Assembly: GCF_029852145.1 (NCBI RefSeq)
Contig: NC_079972.1
Span: 13,576,986-13,640,985, forward strand
Direction: 5' to 3'
Length of the DNA stretch: 64,000 bases
Origin: Microplitis mediator
Taxonomy: Eukaryota; Arthropoda; Insecta; Hymenoptera; Braconidae
The notes below the pieces were generated by a model. It was not told the origin of the DNA, made no database searches, and saw nothing but the letters and a program-made list of their open reading frames with translations. This document shows positions 11,001 through 24,700 of the stretch, in pieces. Made by a program: the position numbers and the translations under genes. The first letter of the stretch is position 1; the number at the start of each line of letters is the position of its first letter.

Positions 11001-14000
11001 GTGTTGAGATTTGTGTGGAAGAGGCAGGCCGTGTCTTTTTATATGATGTCGGTCGGTTCTTTTCAAGTGTCCTACGCTGTATTTATAGTATTTTTTATAC
11101 TATTGAACGTTTGTTATACAATAGCTCGCCAGGATGCCTACACAATAAATGATAATCAAGATAACAGTTACGATAACTTCAAATGCCCGATAAAATGCGC
11201 CTGTCTTGGTAATGTTGTTGATTGCAGTGATTTGCAATTGGATTCAGCGCCCAGTGGACTGCCACCATGGACCGAAATATTGTGAGTTTTATTGTTTATT
11301 TACGAGTGTGAATTTACTAGACACCAACAATTCAAAATTTTAAATAATTAAATTTTAAAAAATCCGCGTAGTTATTTTTCATTGATCGGAGTACGAAGTT
11401 TTATTTTTCTAATCCAGGGTAAAAGACCTAGTACACGATCAGGGAACTCTGGGTCTCTTACCTCATCTACATTTTATTTATTTACTAGAAAATTAAAAAA
11501 ATTGACACTTGTCAATCGAATGTGAATGTGACAGACGTCAGACAAATTTCAAATTATTAATAAATAGAGTAAATAATTAATAAAATAAAATTTTTAAAAA
11601 ATTCAAAAATTAATAAGTGGATTTTTTATAAATATTTTTTAAAAAATTATTTACTCTATTTATTTATAATTTTAAATTTGACTGATGTCTGGTACATTGA
11701 CACTCACACTTGTCAGTTACATTCACACTCATGTTTATTTTCATTGTTTATTTAATATTTTATTTACTTAAGTAAACTTGTAATTTGAATTTTGACAGAG
11801 ATTTAAGTTCAAATAAATTAGAGGATAATTTAACGTTTTCAATGTCACATCTCCCTCAATTGACTAGTCTGAAACTAAATAAAAATTTATTTAGCCATAT
11901 ACCGGAGCTCTCATTGTTGGGTAATTTAACTCACGTTTCAATGTAAGTCAATGCTCGTATTTTAAATTAAATTTAATTTGTAATGGGGTGGATTAAATAT
12001 ATAAATAATATTTTTATTTAATACAGTTCACACAATTTTATTGGTGATATTGATGGAAGTGCTCTACGAAAATTACCCAATCTCCAGACTCTGGAGTTGC
12101 CGAGTAATAAAATAAAAGTATTAAGTCGAGGCTCTTTTTTAGCACCCAATCAACTAACCCGGTTGTACGTACACTTTATATATTTATTTATGTCCGTTAA
12201 TATTTAAATTAATTGTTATTGATGTTTTAGAAATTTAAATATGAATGAGATCAGTGATATGGAGCCTGGATGCTTAGATAATTTGACGCAGCTCGAAGAA
12301 TTAAGACTAAATAAAAATAATTTGACGCATCTTGTTAAAGATGTGTTTGTTAATTTAACAAAATTAAAACTTCTGTAAGTTTTTTTCATATTTTATATTA
12401 ATATAGGGGGGCAAAATGGGGTACTCGGAGACTCAAATACGTTAAATTTTTTTTTTTTGAATGATATTCAAAATAAATAGAAAACATTTTCGGCTGCGGT
12501 TAAAAAAAAAATTTTATTTTTCGCGGGAAAAAGTGGGGGATCTTAAAAAAAGTCAAATTTTTCTGGATATTAAATAAATTATTGAATACAAGGGATGAAA
12601 AAAAAAATTTTTAATTGTTTTTATCAGAAAAAAAGTCATTAAAATTTTTCAACTGACACTTGATTGAAATACATCTGGAATAATTTGATGTTGGGAGTTT
12701 TTTTATTGTAAATTGATAATAAAAAAAATCAAATTAATTTCATATTTTTTTTTACAAAAACAAAATTTTCGAAAACGGTGAAAAAAAACTCCAATCAATT
12801 ATATTTACAAAAGTGATTTTGAAATATTTAAAAAAAAATATGGGAGTACTTCGTCTTGCCCCTCCCCTATTATATGTTTTATCTTGATATATTTATCTAT
12901 TAATTTTATTGCAGCGAGATAAATAGAAATGAGTTGCAACAAATTCAAGGTTTGAGTTTAAAAAATTTAACGAGTCTTGAAGAGTTGAGATTGAAGAGAA
13001 ATAGAATAGATACACTTGAAGATGGTGCTTTCTGGCCACTGCGAAATTTACAATTATTGCAACTTGATTTTAATATGCTGACAGTTGTTAAAAAAGGAGG
13101 ACTCTTTGGATTGGATAATCTCCGTAAACTGACACTATCGCATAACCATATATTTAAAATAGAATCACAGGCATGGGAATTGTGCAAGGAAATTCGCGAA
13201 CTGTTAGTACATAAATAAATAACAGTCTGCTCGTATTTAATTACAGATTATTTTATTTGCATTTGTATTTTTAGCGACTTATCAAACAACAAACTGACAT
13301 CAATCGAGCGAGGAACGTTTGAGTATCTTTTAAAATTGGAAAAACTTAAACTTGATCACAACAGAATTTCATTTATATCAGACGTTGCTTTCACCAGCAT
13401 ACCAAATTTGAAAATTCTGTATGTATATTAATTTAATATACTAAAATAGTTGATACATTTTTTCATTTAATTCGTTACAACTTTCAGGGAAATAAATTTC
13501 AACAAAATATCCTACATGATTGAGGACATAACAACTGGAGCTTTTGTAGTTCTTGGTCAGTTAAAAAAGTTGGGCCTGGCATCAAACCAAATAAAATCCG
13601 TGAATAGAAACGCGTTTGGAGGACTAGAAGGTCTTGAAGAATTGGATCTTCAAGGAAATAATATAACTAGTATTCAAGAGAATGCCTTTAGTCCGATGCC
13701 GAACTTGTCTAAACTCAAAATGAACACAGGTAAAAAAATGGAATAAAAAAAAAATATATATGAGTATAATAAATACAATATACACCTGGCTTTTGTGTAC
13801 GGAAGAATAGGAGATGAATGAAAAGGTTCTATTGTATTCACACAGGTGCCTTGGTTTGTGACTGTGGGCTCCAATGGCTGAGCGTTTGGCTGCGCGAGCA
13901 TCGATACAACGAAGCCAAAGCACGCTGCGGATATCCCCATTGGCTAAAATCCATGCATCTCACACAGTTACATCATGCTAATTTTACGTGCGGTATGAAT

Positions 14001-15955
14001 TATTATTATTATTTTTTTCTTTAAATTATTTATAAGGATTTAGATTTAACGCTTGGATTTGGATTTAAGAATAATCTTTAATTTAAATGGAAATAAAAAA
14101 AACTATTTAAAGCCCGTGGGACGTTAATCCTCTAAATGGTCACGTATTTATAATTGTAATTCAGATGAGTTCCCGAAACCACGTATCATTGAGGAGCCGA
14201 GCAGCCAGATGAGCATAAAAGGTGAAAATGTCACGCTGACTTGTCAAGCGACCAGCACTGCTGACACTCCCCTACAATTTACTTGGAAACACGAGAACAC
14301 AGAGCTGCGGGATGCTGACATTGAAACGATTCCAATAGTCTCCGAGAATGGTGTTACTGAGGCATTGTCCTCTTTACACCTTGTCAATGTCAGCCATGAA
14401 GACGCCGGAAAGTACCAATGTATGGTCACCAATACTTTTGGGACTTCGTATTCTACTAAAGCTAAAATCAGCGTTCTCGGTAAATTATTTTTTATTTAGG
14501 GTATTTTTAGACAGTGCCCTCCCCTCACTTTTTAAAAATTTTCAGTTATTTTCAACTGTCATAACGGTGTTCAAATTTTGTTAATTAATTTAAAAAAATC
14601 AAAACTTTAATTGAAAAAAAGACAGCGCAGTAATTTCGTCGAGGTATAAATTAAAAAAAAAATCATTTACAATTGATATCAATCAAATTGTAGTTTAAAA
14701 AATTAAAAAATTTGAATTATAAAATTGACATAAAGATTTTACTGAAATTTATTTTCCAAATTTCGTTTAACTCCCAATTGATGTCAATTGTAATTTTTTT
14801 TTCAATCGATGAAATTTTGATACGCCGACAATTGAGTCATTGAAAATTTTTAAAAAGTGGGGGGTACTGTCTGATGACAGCCTCAATCTATTAATTGATG
14901 AAATAAATAAATAATTAAAAATAATTTACAGTGTACCCGTCGTTTTCAAAAATTCCTCAAGACATCAGCGTAATGGCTGGAAGAACAGCTCGCCTGGAAT
15001 GTTCCGCAGAAGGGCATCCTTCACCACAAATAGCCTGGCAAAAAGACGGTGGGAATGATTTTCCAGCCGCTCGAGAAAGACGAATGCACATGATGCCAAC
15101 AGATCCAGTACTTTTTATAATCGATGATGTTAAAAGCGCTGATACCGGAGTGTATTCCTGTACAGCACAAAATCTTGCCGGAGTTATTGTTGCCAACGCA
15201 TCAATAACAATATTCGAAGAGCCGTCATTCGTTAAGCCAATGGAGAACCGATTAATCTCCGTGGGCTCGTCAATTGTCCTTGAGTGCATGGCCAGCGGAT
15301 CTCCCCGTCCAAAACTGCTGTGGCGTAAAGACGGGGCCCCACTTCTGGCAACCGAGAGGCATTTTTTTACAGCCGACGATCAGCTATTGATTATCGTCAA
15401 TACAGTATTAAGTGATGCTGGTAATTATGAATGCGAAATAAATAATACATTGGGCAAAGCAGTGGGAGTTTCTCGTCTGACAATCAGTCCCGCGTCATCG
15501 CCAGTAAATGTACAAACAAATGTAATGAGTATTGTAATTGTCGCGGTTGTAAGTTGTATCGTCGGTACTTCGATAGTATGGGTTATCATAATGTACCAAT
15601 CGCGACGGCGTTCCAAGGCAACAAAAAATGTTAATGGACAAGTGCCCATAAGTGGAGAACCGCCAACTACGGACGGGCAAACTACACAATTGTACCTGGA
15701 TTCTAGTTCTCAGCATAGCAAAGATAGCGGTACTGGTGACAGCACTAATCCTGGTAAGTATTTTTACTTAAAATGGACCATTAGCTATCAGTTATTTAAT
15801 ACAATTGTAATATTTATATATTTATCTCAGAGGAAATAGTAACCTGCGGTATTCATAATGACGAGGATACTGCTGCTGTAAGTGGCGAGGATCCGTTACT
15901 CCAGTACACAAATCACCAGCGGAATATCCAGATAGACAGTAATGATATACCATAA
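11001..15955 (+). CDS. Lrig: Leucine-rich repeats and immunoglobulin-like domains protein (Lrig; fly lambik-type)
   Basis: Single-pass surface receptor of the LRIG family, whose vertebrate members tune receptor tyrosine kinase signalling. Exons: 11001-11281, 11799-11942, 12027-12164, 12231-12374, 12915-13202, 13275-13418, 13488-13729, 13846-13992, 14165-14479, 14932-15753 and 15831-15955. The phases close to 929 residues. The order seen is: hydrophobic signal segment, Cys cap (CPIKCACLGNVVDCS), 15 leucine-rich repeats, C-terminal Cys cap (CDCGLQWLSVWLREH), three Ig domains (each with Cys and a D-x-G-x-Y-x-C motif), one membrane helix (VMSIVIVAVVSCIVGTSIVW), the stop-transfer sequence YQSRRRSK and a tail of about 100 residues. 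LRR exons are 144 or 288 nt, all phase 2, matching repeat boundaries. The 15 LRR plus 3 Ig design is diagnostic. The tail is shorter than in vertebrate LRIGs. The TTG/ATG choice at the start is not certain; an ATG at 11042-11048 would also give a signal peptide. Confidence 0.92.
11302..11732. mobile_element. Family-1 element in Lrig intron 1 (composite)
   Basis: Left end ACGAGTGTGAAT, right end ATTCACACTCAT. The 8-bp GTTTATTT directly abuts both ends (11294-11301 and 11733-11740), consistent with a target duplication. A second family-1-like inverted repeat (GTCAGACAAATT ... AATTTGACTGATGTC) lies inside at about 11520-11710. Confidence 0.65.
12404..12869. mobile_element. Inverted-repeat element, TAGGGGGGCAAAATGGG type, in Lrig intron 4
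   Basis: Left end TAGGGGGGCAAAATGGGGTA, right end the inverse (TCTTGCCCCTCCCCTA). The inside is about 465 bp of A/T-rich non-coding DNA. It is related in its ends to the element at 61785-62274. Confidence 0.65.
14509..14872. mobile_element. Family-3 inverted-repeat element in the Lrig intron between Ig1 and Ig2 exons
   Basis: Ends GACAGTGCCC...CACTTTTTAAAAATTTTCA and the inverse (TTTTTAAAAAGTGGGGGGTA, then CTGTC). Inside are subterminal inverted copies around CAATTGATATCAATTG-like motifs. Other copies are at 19811-20190 and 34171-34462. Confidence 0.65.
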
Positions 15956-16549
15956 AAGGCAATAACACACCTTTTACGGAAACCCACGTGAGAATATATA
16001 TCTATATATATATATATTAAAGAGAACAAAAAAATATAGTATTATATGTAAATTCGTTTGGTGAGGCTTAGAAACAGAAAAAAAAGTAAGGTACTTCCTC
16101 TAACGACGAATTGGCTAATTTGATCAGTGACCGCGCGTCCAACGATCGCTCAGTATTAGGATAAAGATAAAAATATGAATAATAATATTATTATTATTGA
16201 TAACAAACAAATAGTTTGGTAAGATGTCCGAAAGTTATTGATGCCTTAAAAATAGTGTACATACGTCAAAAAGTAAATCGAGCCATCTATTGATGTTACG
16301 ATATTTGAAGGCTTTATTATTGCATATATTATATATATATATGTGTGTATATATATATACGAGAACTAGAAATTAGTAACATCAGCCTTTTTGTGATAGT
16401 TATTTATTTTATATTTAAGCCGGCTTCAAGGTTATTTATAGTATAGTATTTCGAGAATGTACCTCGACCTCCCTTAGTACTGACATTGCTAAATTTTTTT
16501 TTATTTTTATTTTTTTATTTATAAAAGCCAAAGTGCTCATTACATTGTA

Positions 16550-17480
16550 AAAATATTGCGGAGTGAACGTGGATTAAATGCAGAGTAGATGACTGTTTAT
16601 TTGATCCCCTTGGAGTAAAATTCACTCCGAAGGAGAGTATACTTTGATATTTAAACTCTGAATCGGAGTAAATGCGGATTTGAATAAAATCTAGATCACT
16701 CCGAAATCACTTCGCTGAAAAGGCAAATTCTCAATTTACTCCGTATCCGATTTTTTAAAATTACGGAACTTCGAGTCACAGAGTGAAGCCGGATTTTTAA
16801 GAAATCCGAATTTACTCCCGAGTTTTTATAAAGTAAACAGTAAAAAATTCACGAAGTGAACACAGGTTATATTCGGAGTAAATGCGTAGCAGATGACTAT
16901 TTATTTAATCCCCTTGGAGTAAAATTCACTCCGAAGGAGAGTTTATTTTGATATTTAAACTCTGAATCGGAGTAAATGCGGATTGAATTAAAGTCCAGAT
17001 CACTCCGAAATCACTTCACTGAAAAAACAAATTCGTTATTTACTCCGTATCCGGAGTGATTTTTTTAAAACTACGAAACTTCGAGTGACGGAGTGAACTC
17101 GGATTTAAGTAAAATCCGAATTTACTCCGGATTTTTTATTGAGTAAACTGTAAAAAATTCACGAAGTGAACACAGGTTAAATTCGGAGTGAATGCATAGC
17201 GGATGACTTTATTTAATCCCTTGGAGTAAAATTCACTCCGAAGGGGAATTTATTTTAATATTTAAACTCTGAATCAGAGTGAATGCGGATTGAATTAAAA
17301 TCCAGATCACTCTGAAATCACTTCGCTGAAAAGACAAACTATTTACTCCATTTGCGGAGTTATTTTTTTTAAAACTCCGGAACTTTGAGTTACAGAGTGA
17401 AGCCGGATTTAAATAAAATCCAGATCACTCCGGAACTTCAAGAAATAGAATTCGAATTAAAATAAAGTTCTAATTCACTC
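16550..17480. repeat. Tandem array, unit about 304 bp, about 3 copies
   Basis: The landmark CCCCTTGGAGTAAAATTCAC appears near 16606 and 16910 and, slightly shortened, near 17217, giving a period close to 304 bp. The landmark GAAGTGAACACAGGTT appears near 16855 and 17163. Within each unit the short word CGGAGT and its complement ACTCCG recur many times in both orientations, so each unit has strong internal inverted symmetry. No open frame spans a unit. The last copy is partial and more diverged. Confidence 0.85.
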
Positions 17481-18355
17481 CCGATTTTTTAAAGTGTAAT
17501 ATTTTTTTGATGGTCTTCCCTGCAAAATTTTTTTCTTTGCGGTTTTTTCTCTTCTTACCGTTATAATTTATCTATAGAACATATTATTATTATTACTTTC
17601 AGTCAATAACTTTAACAATTGCTCAGTAAACGCGGGTGAATTCCATCCATTTTTAATTAAGTACGTACTGTTGGTACGCAATTACGGTTCTAACAATTAT
17701 TAGTATTATAAAAATAGTTATTTGTAATAAAATATAAAGTTTTTTTGTTTATTGTTGACTATTTGAGTTATTTTAGACTAATTGTATTTGTATGCAACCA
17801 ATTGTATTTGGGTTTTCAACAAAGTTTTTGTATATTACATATATATAAATATATAAATATAAATATAGCGTTTTGCATTATCGCAAACTATTTAAACGAG
17901 TTGCTATTTAATTAACTACTTACTATTTTATATATTATCGATTGCCCGGGTTAAAAATCGCCTTAATAACACTGAAGCTCTTTAACAAGTGTCTTAAAAC
18001 AGAGGTCTAAATATTTATGATAATATTTTAATAAAAAAAAAAAACCAACTGAAGAAATAACTTTTTTTATTTTAGTTTTTTGGCAAAAACGATAATACAT
18101 TTACAAAATGAGTGGCTTAACTGTAGTAATTTAAAGCATTTACAATATTATTAATCAAATAATAATTATACAAACTGTAATTTATGTAAAACATGTACAA
18201 GTGAAAAAAAAAATGAAAATATTGAAATAACTAAAATATACAATCGAGTTTATTTACGAGTACAAATTTATTTTTAAATTGTCAAGTTCATGCGTCTATT
18301 AATATATTTATGTATATTTAAATTAAATAACTTGTAACAAACATTGTAATATAAT

Positions 18356-18440
18356 TAGGGGTGTGTGGATCGTGTTCGTAAGTTCGAATTATTCGATTCG
18401 ATACGAATAATCCGGAAGTTCGAACAATTCGCACACATAA
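18356..18440. mobile_element. Short family-5 inverted repeat (GTGTG-GAATTATTCG type)
   Basis: Starts AGGGGTGTGTGGATCG and ends TTCGCACAC, with internal TTCGAATTATTCGATTCGAT. The same words form the ends of the larger element at 46291-46700. Confidence 0.5.
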
Positions 18441-19810
18441 AAATTGATTTAACTCTACGACAATACTTCAAAAGCCATGAACCCATTCTTTATTTATTTT
18501 AATTAGAAATACTTAATATCTAACAATTAATTAACTAAATATATGTTTATTTATATTGCGTAATGGTACATGGCATTTATATGAACGATTGTCGGATTTT
18601 AAATTTCCTACGATGATTTAATTTAATAATCTAATCGACTACCCTATAAGCCTGCCCTTTATAAGCCTCTTCCCCCCAATCGGCAGTTACTGAGTCCAGA
18701 TCAACTTCCCCCACTCGATCATTCTTTTGAACTTCGTATTAACAGCCCGTTATAAGCCTCCGATAAAATTGTCAAAATTAAAAAGTCAGAGTAGGGAAAA
18801 ATAGAAAAATTACTTGTGGAAATTTACTATCATTTTCACGGAGAAAAATTCAATCATTAAAAAAAATTTAATTTACTGTACATAATTGTAATGATAAATT
18901 TTATACCGAGGCTTATAACGGAGAGATTAAAATGTAACACGGTTGTGGAGAGATTGAGATTACAAAAAAATTTATCCTGCGTCTCATGGATCAGATTTAT
19001 GATGAGTAGTCGACAGTATTCAATGCACTACATATATATATATACATATATATGGTAGGGAGTATTTGCTATTACGTATCGTTATATATTATCAGCATTC
19101 AAAATTCAAAATATCTATTTACATTAATCGCGAGTATCACAAAGTTTTTTTTACACCTTCATTCTTAAAAATTATTTGATACAATCGATATTATTTGATA
19201 TTTAAATTCTCACAAATGTCTATTCCAGCTAATAAAAAATATAATAATAATAATAAAACAAATAATGAATATGGCGTTTGAGTGATATGTTGACTTACTT
19301 GATTGATGATCAATAAAAAAAATCAGTAGTCCATACCACCCATTGACAATTAACTATTTGCATTGATTATCTGTTAATTAAAATTAACTGCAGTGCTCAG
19401 TTTTTTAAAAACTATTTTAACCATTCATTAAAATACCATTTGCAATTAACATTCGCAGCTTAATTTATATATAAAAATACATTACAACTTGTAACTTACA
19501 AGTGATATTCAACCCTTAAGGAACGAAAATTTTCTAACGACTAGAAGTCATTAATTGAAATCTATCAATTTTAAGAGCAGATAAGATTTAAAGTATTGCC
19601 GGGTACAAATTACCCGCGTGTGGATTTTATATAATTTTTCTAACACTTCTCTTAAGGGTTAATAATACAATCTGTTTATTTACTCCAAGTGAGCAGTAGT
19701 TACGTTAATCTCAACTTGGTTTTTATAATTGACGCATAGGCTATTTTTTTAATTTTATTTATACCTAGTATTCTCATTATCAACAATTAATTAATAGTTA
19801 AGGCCATTTT

Positions 19811-20190
19811 GGGACAGTACCCCGCAGTTTTTGAAAATTTTCAATGACAACTGTCATAAGCGTCTCAAAATTTAATCAATTAATTAAAAAAAAATCAAAT
19901 CATTAATTGAAAAAAAGACAAAGTTGCAATTTCTCTGACATACATATAAAAAAAATGTACTTGCAGTCATCAATTGTGAGCTAAACGAAACTTCCGTAAA
20001 ATCTCCATGTCAATTTGAAAATTAGAATTTTCAAATTTTGTAGGCTGATAGCTGTCATTTTTTAAATTCTATACATCAGGGAAATTGTCCTTTCTTCAAT
20101 GAATGCTTAATTTTTTTAAATTGATAAAATTTTGATACGCGAATGACAGTTGAGTCATCGGATATTTTTAAAAAGTGTGGGCACTGTCAG
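19811..20190. mobile_element. Family-3 inverted-repeat element, intergenic copy
   Basis: Begins GGACAGTACCCC then TTTTTGAAAATTTTCAATGA. Ends with the inverse (TTTTTAAAAAGTGTGGGCAC TGTC). Internal sequence matches the copies at 14509 and 34171. Confidence 0.65.
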
Positions 20191-20524
20191 AATATCCTTA
20201 ATAATTAATAATTACTAATCACTTATTACCTGAATAGTCAATCGTGGCTCATACATTTTAATTCCGTGTACGCAATATGATTTCTTATGTTGTTGTCACT
20301 CATACTTTTACGTTTTCCGTTTGAAATTGGAGTACTTTGAGTGTAATCATTACGTCGCTTGTACATTAATAATCTGAAATAAAAATAAGAGTAATAACGG
20401 TGAGTATATTACGTCTTTTGCTTATAGATATATATATAAATCTAAATATATACATATATACATACATACTCATATATACATACATATATATAAATCTACA
20501 TTAAACACTATCGTGGTTTTTTTT

Positions 20525-20561
<37 letters not shown>

Positions 20562-21722
20562 ATTATCGAATAAGGAAAAAAATAATAATAATAATAATAG
20601 AATATGTTGGAGAGAAACTGGTGTTGGATAATTGAGTCCTTGAAATAATTACGAGATTGAACCGGGGATCAAAACTTAGCTGTCTGGTAATAAAGGAGCG
20701 AGAGTTGACGATAAACATAAAATGTGACATACATTAACATATTTATTTATTTATAAAATCCTCTAGGTATCAAAAATATATAACTTTTTTTAAAACTCAA
20801 TCTACTACTAAGTGTTATCGTACAAGACGGTTAGTATACTTTTATTGTTTGGTTGTTGGGAAAATCGAGGAAAAAAAACGTTAAATGTTTGCTGTTTCAT
20901 ACATCGTTATCGGGTATTAAACACAAGGAAATAGATAAATTGAGTATATATATATATAAATATGTATATGTACATATGGACGGGAATTTTTTATTTATCA
21001 TTTATTAAAAGCATACTGCGTTGAGGTGTTTTATTTGCTATCAATAACACTGGAATGCTGTGGGAGCACCGGATGGCTCTTATCAATAAATTAATCATTG
21101 CCATGCTTAATATTATATACATCTAATAAATAATGGGGAGATTCATTCAAATAATTATTTTAATAACAACAATAATAATAATACTAATGAGTAAACAGTA
21201 AATCAGGCAATCAAAGTGCAATGGACAGAACAAAACATCGATGATGTTAATGGCGTTCAATATTTCATTTTTTTTTGCTGTTGTTGATAATAATTTAAAT
21301 AAAGCTTCGATAAAACTATTATTGCTGAGGTAATGTATGTAAGAAAGTGGTGATATTTGAAAGTTGTTGGTGGTGGAGTACTAAGACCTGAATATCGTCA
21401 AGTGAACATTGGAAAGTAATCGGCTGGCGTAGTATACTTGTGACTAGAAACAATCATACCAAACTGGCCTTTGAATTTATACAAATATATATACAATATA
21501 TATATGTGTAATATTTAAAAAAAAAGTGTAAGAGTTTTTTGTACAATATTTACAAATTTAAATTACTAGTTGATAAAAATCGTGTCTGTAAAACCGGGAA
21601 TATTTTTTTTTAAGTTGGCCGACAGAATAATTAATTGATTTTTATCATTAGCCGATTTGGCCAGCATGTAGTGTAGGTTTTAATCTAATTCTCTCCAACA
21701 CAAACCATTGGGTAAAAAAAAT

Positions 21723-24700
21723 CTACAGGCCATAGACCATCGACCCGTTGGGTAATAAATACAAGATCCAACTGCTATGTCTTAGCAAATATCTGAAACA
21801 AACAATAAATTTTAATTAGTTAATTAATTAATTGAATAATATAAATTTCTAGGAATAAATAAATATGAGAATGTACTACATACCTCACCCAATAAATCCT
21901 GCGGCGATGGATATGATGAGCGCAAGTAGGCCAGTCATTACTTGTCCAGCAGTTGATACCCCGCCTACGGTATTCGGTATTAAATTTTCAAAAGCTAATT
22001 CATTGGTATCAATCGTCAGGGTTGGTATGAAGTGGCTGTCAGCGGAGAGACGATTCTGATATTTGTTTAATAAATCTAAAATAAGTCCATTCGACCAACC
22101 GAATCCTAATTGGACGGTATATTCTCCTCCGCCACCTCCGCTTCCCGAGACAGTTGCGTCGTACTGCAAAAAATTAACGTTATCCAACAATTGCTTAATT
22201 TAATTACACAAATAAAATAACGATAATGATAATGTACCTTTTCAAACATACTGTTGTTGGCTTTAAATGCCTTGTAGTTACTCCGCACCCATATCTCACT
22301 CAGCTCATAAGCCAGTCTCTGAGCATGCAGATCACCGGAATTATCCAGAGCCATAATCACAAAATATTGTAGCGGTGGCCAGGCATTGGGATAATCCCAT
22401 TGTTCACCAGAGTGCTCGAATGTCGCAGGTATGCCGCCGAGATTTAACATTATCTGACTTTTATCGAGATACTTGAGCACTTTGTCGACATAAATTTCAC
22501 GTTTTGTGATATCGTAGCACTCTGTCCAGAGCGGGAGGACGTTAGTGGGATAAAAGTAGTCCCGTTTTAAACCATTGAGGATATCATAGTCCAGCCAAGC
22601 TCCTACTTCCTCGTCCCACAGCACCGCGTCGACTGCTGCCTTCCACTCCTCAGCTATTTTACGGTACTCCGAAGCTTTGTCCAAGTTACCCATCATCTCG
22701 TTAAACTCGGCCAATAAAATGGCATTGCGAAATATTAGAGCATTGAGATCAACTGGGATTATGTATCTTGTTTTTAAATTACTCAAGTTGCCTAATTTTA
22801 AAAATTAAAACATTTAAACAAAAGTTAATTTACTTGATAATCTCATGTTAAACAAATATTATTATGTTTGTACGTGACGTTTGTTTGAGTTTACCTTTGT
22901 TTGTTCCATCTAGTATAAACCAACGGCTAGAAAAATCCCAGCCTGATTCAGCTGCGCTCTTTAGCTCTTTGTAATAATCATTTTTGTCTTCATTGTGAAG
23001 ATTTTCCGCTGCCATATAATCTTCCCTGCAAATATGACAAGTAATTAATTAAATTGAATAAATAATTAAATTAATATAATACTAGAGTATTTATATACCG
23101 GTAAGATTCAGGTCTAGGTCCGCTTGAACTCTCATAGTATCTAGCTAACGTGTAGTTGTGTCCATTTTTCTCTACCTCGACGGTGCGATTGGTCATCCAA
23201 AAGTCAAATTCCTTTTCAAGCAGCCAAAGATTTTCTTTGAGCCAGTCAACATCATTGGTCTCGTCGAGATAAACTTTGACCATTGGTGTCAACATCGGGG
23301 GCTGGGATCTCATCGTGTAGTAAATTCGCCCGCCGTTGGGAATGAAACCGTACTCTTTCACTATGGACACAAAGTTGGTCAACATACCGCGCACTGTCAC
23401 GTGCATCTCTGACAGCAGGAGGCCTTTAATTATCCAGTACGAATCCCAGTAGTAAAATTCACGGAATCTCCCCCCGGGTACGATAACTGGATGAGGTACA
23501 TAGAGTATTGAATAGAGATCCTGATTAATACGAACGTCGTCCTTCATTTTTCTACCCAAGGACTTCCAAATGTCATTTAGATCGGACGCAAATTTACGCA
23601 AATTCGGGTCTTTTATTCCTTTCAAAAATTTCGGTTCTTTTCGCCAGTCGATGGGGTTCCAATCTTCAAATTCAGATCCCGCTTCGTCAAAATTATCTTC
23701 AACAAAACGTCTTATTTCTTCAGGCGAGGGTGGGTGCTCGGTGACGTCATTCATCATCGTTTCAAATTTTTTCAATGTTTCTGACGGACTTTTCTTCATC
23801 TTCATATCGACAAATGTCTTTGAATCAGGAAATATCCGAGACATTTGCACTTGGTGCAATAAATCTCCATGGCAGTAAATGTTACTGTAATTATAATTAT
23901 TGTCTTTAATTTATTTTATTACTTAATTACTTACATTATTTATTATTTATTTTTTATTCAAATTTAATTATAAAGTCGATTCTTTTCCTCTCTCTCTCTT
24001 TCTCTCTCTTTGATTTATTATATTTAATATAAATAATTAATAAATAAATATGCAAATTTAATATTATTTTTACAATCCGTTTAATGTATAATTATACATT
24101 AATTTATTGATCGCGGAAAATCACCGCGGGAATGGTGAAAATTTAAACAAAGACCTTGAAATCGTCGCGGTTTTAATGAGCGCAAAATTTAAAAAAAATT
24201 TCTTAATAAATAGCTGAGCAAAAAGTGATAAATTATCTCATTGTGATCTTTAAAGTTTTATTACTTTTATATTGCGATCAATCGGCTGATTAGTTGGGTA
24301 TCATAAATTAATATTTTATTTAAATGAAATAAAAAAGAACAAAGAATATTTAAAAATAAATATTGAGAGAGAAAGACAAATAAAAGTACGGTCGGTGACT
24401 TGACCATCAAGACGTCGCGGACGAGGGCTCGTCCTTGGTCCAATTCCTGAGACACACCCGCGCTTATTTAGTTATTCTTTGCACGCGGTTTTAATTCAAC
24501 GCGGAAATAAATATACCATATATATATATATATATACAGAGTGAACTTTTCGCAAGGATAAAAGAGAGAGAGAATAAAATTTCAAATAAATTAATTAGTC
24601 TTCGATTTAAAAAAAAAACTTACCTCGAACATGGTGGTGGTTCGGTATTTTGTACCGCCTTACTTGCTGCTGTTATTACAATCATTTGCAGAAACAAAGA

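Larger units (their letters stand above)
15956..21722. other. Intergenic region between convergent Lrig and trehalase
   Basis: About 5.8 kb without a supported gene. The first part is probably the Lrig 3' UTR. It contains a ~304-bp tandem array (16550-17480), a short family-5 inverted repeat (18356-18440), a family-3 MITE (19811-20190), TA microsatellites (16330-16358, 20440-20490) and a 30-nt A run at 20529. The trehalase 3' UTR occupies some of the last part. No tRNA or other RNA gene was recognised. Confidence 0.5.

Noticed and set aside
15754..15839. Lrig ending with a second hydrophobic segment (KWTISYQLFNTIVIFIYLSQ)
   Set aside because: Read-through of the last intron. The GTAAGT donor at 15754 and the acceptor at 15830 fit a final exon in the same frame.
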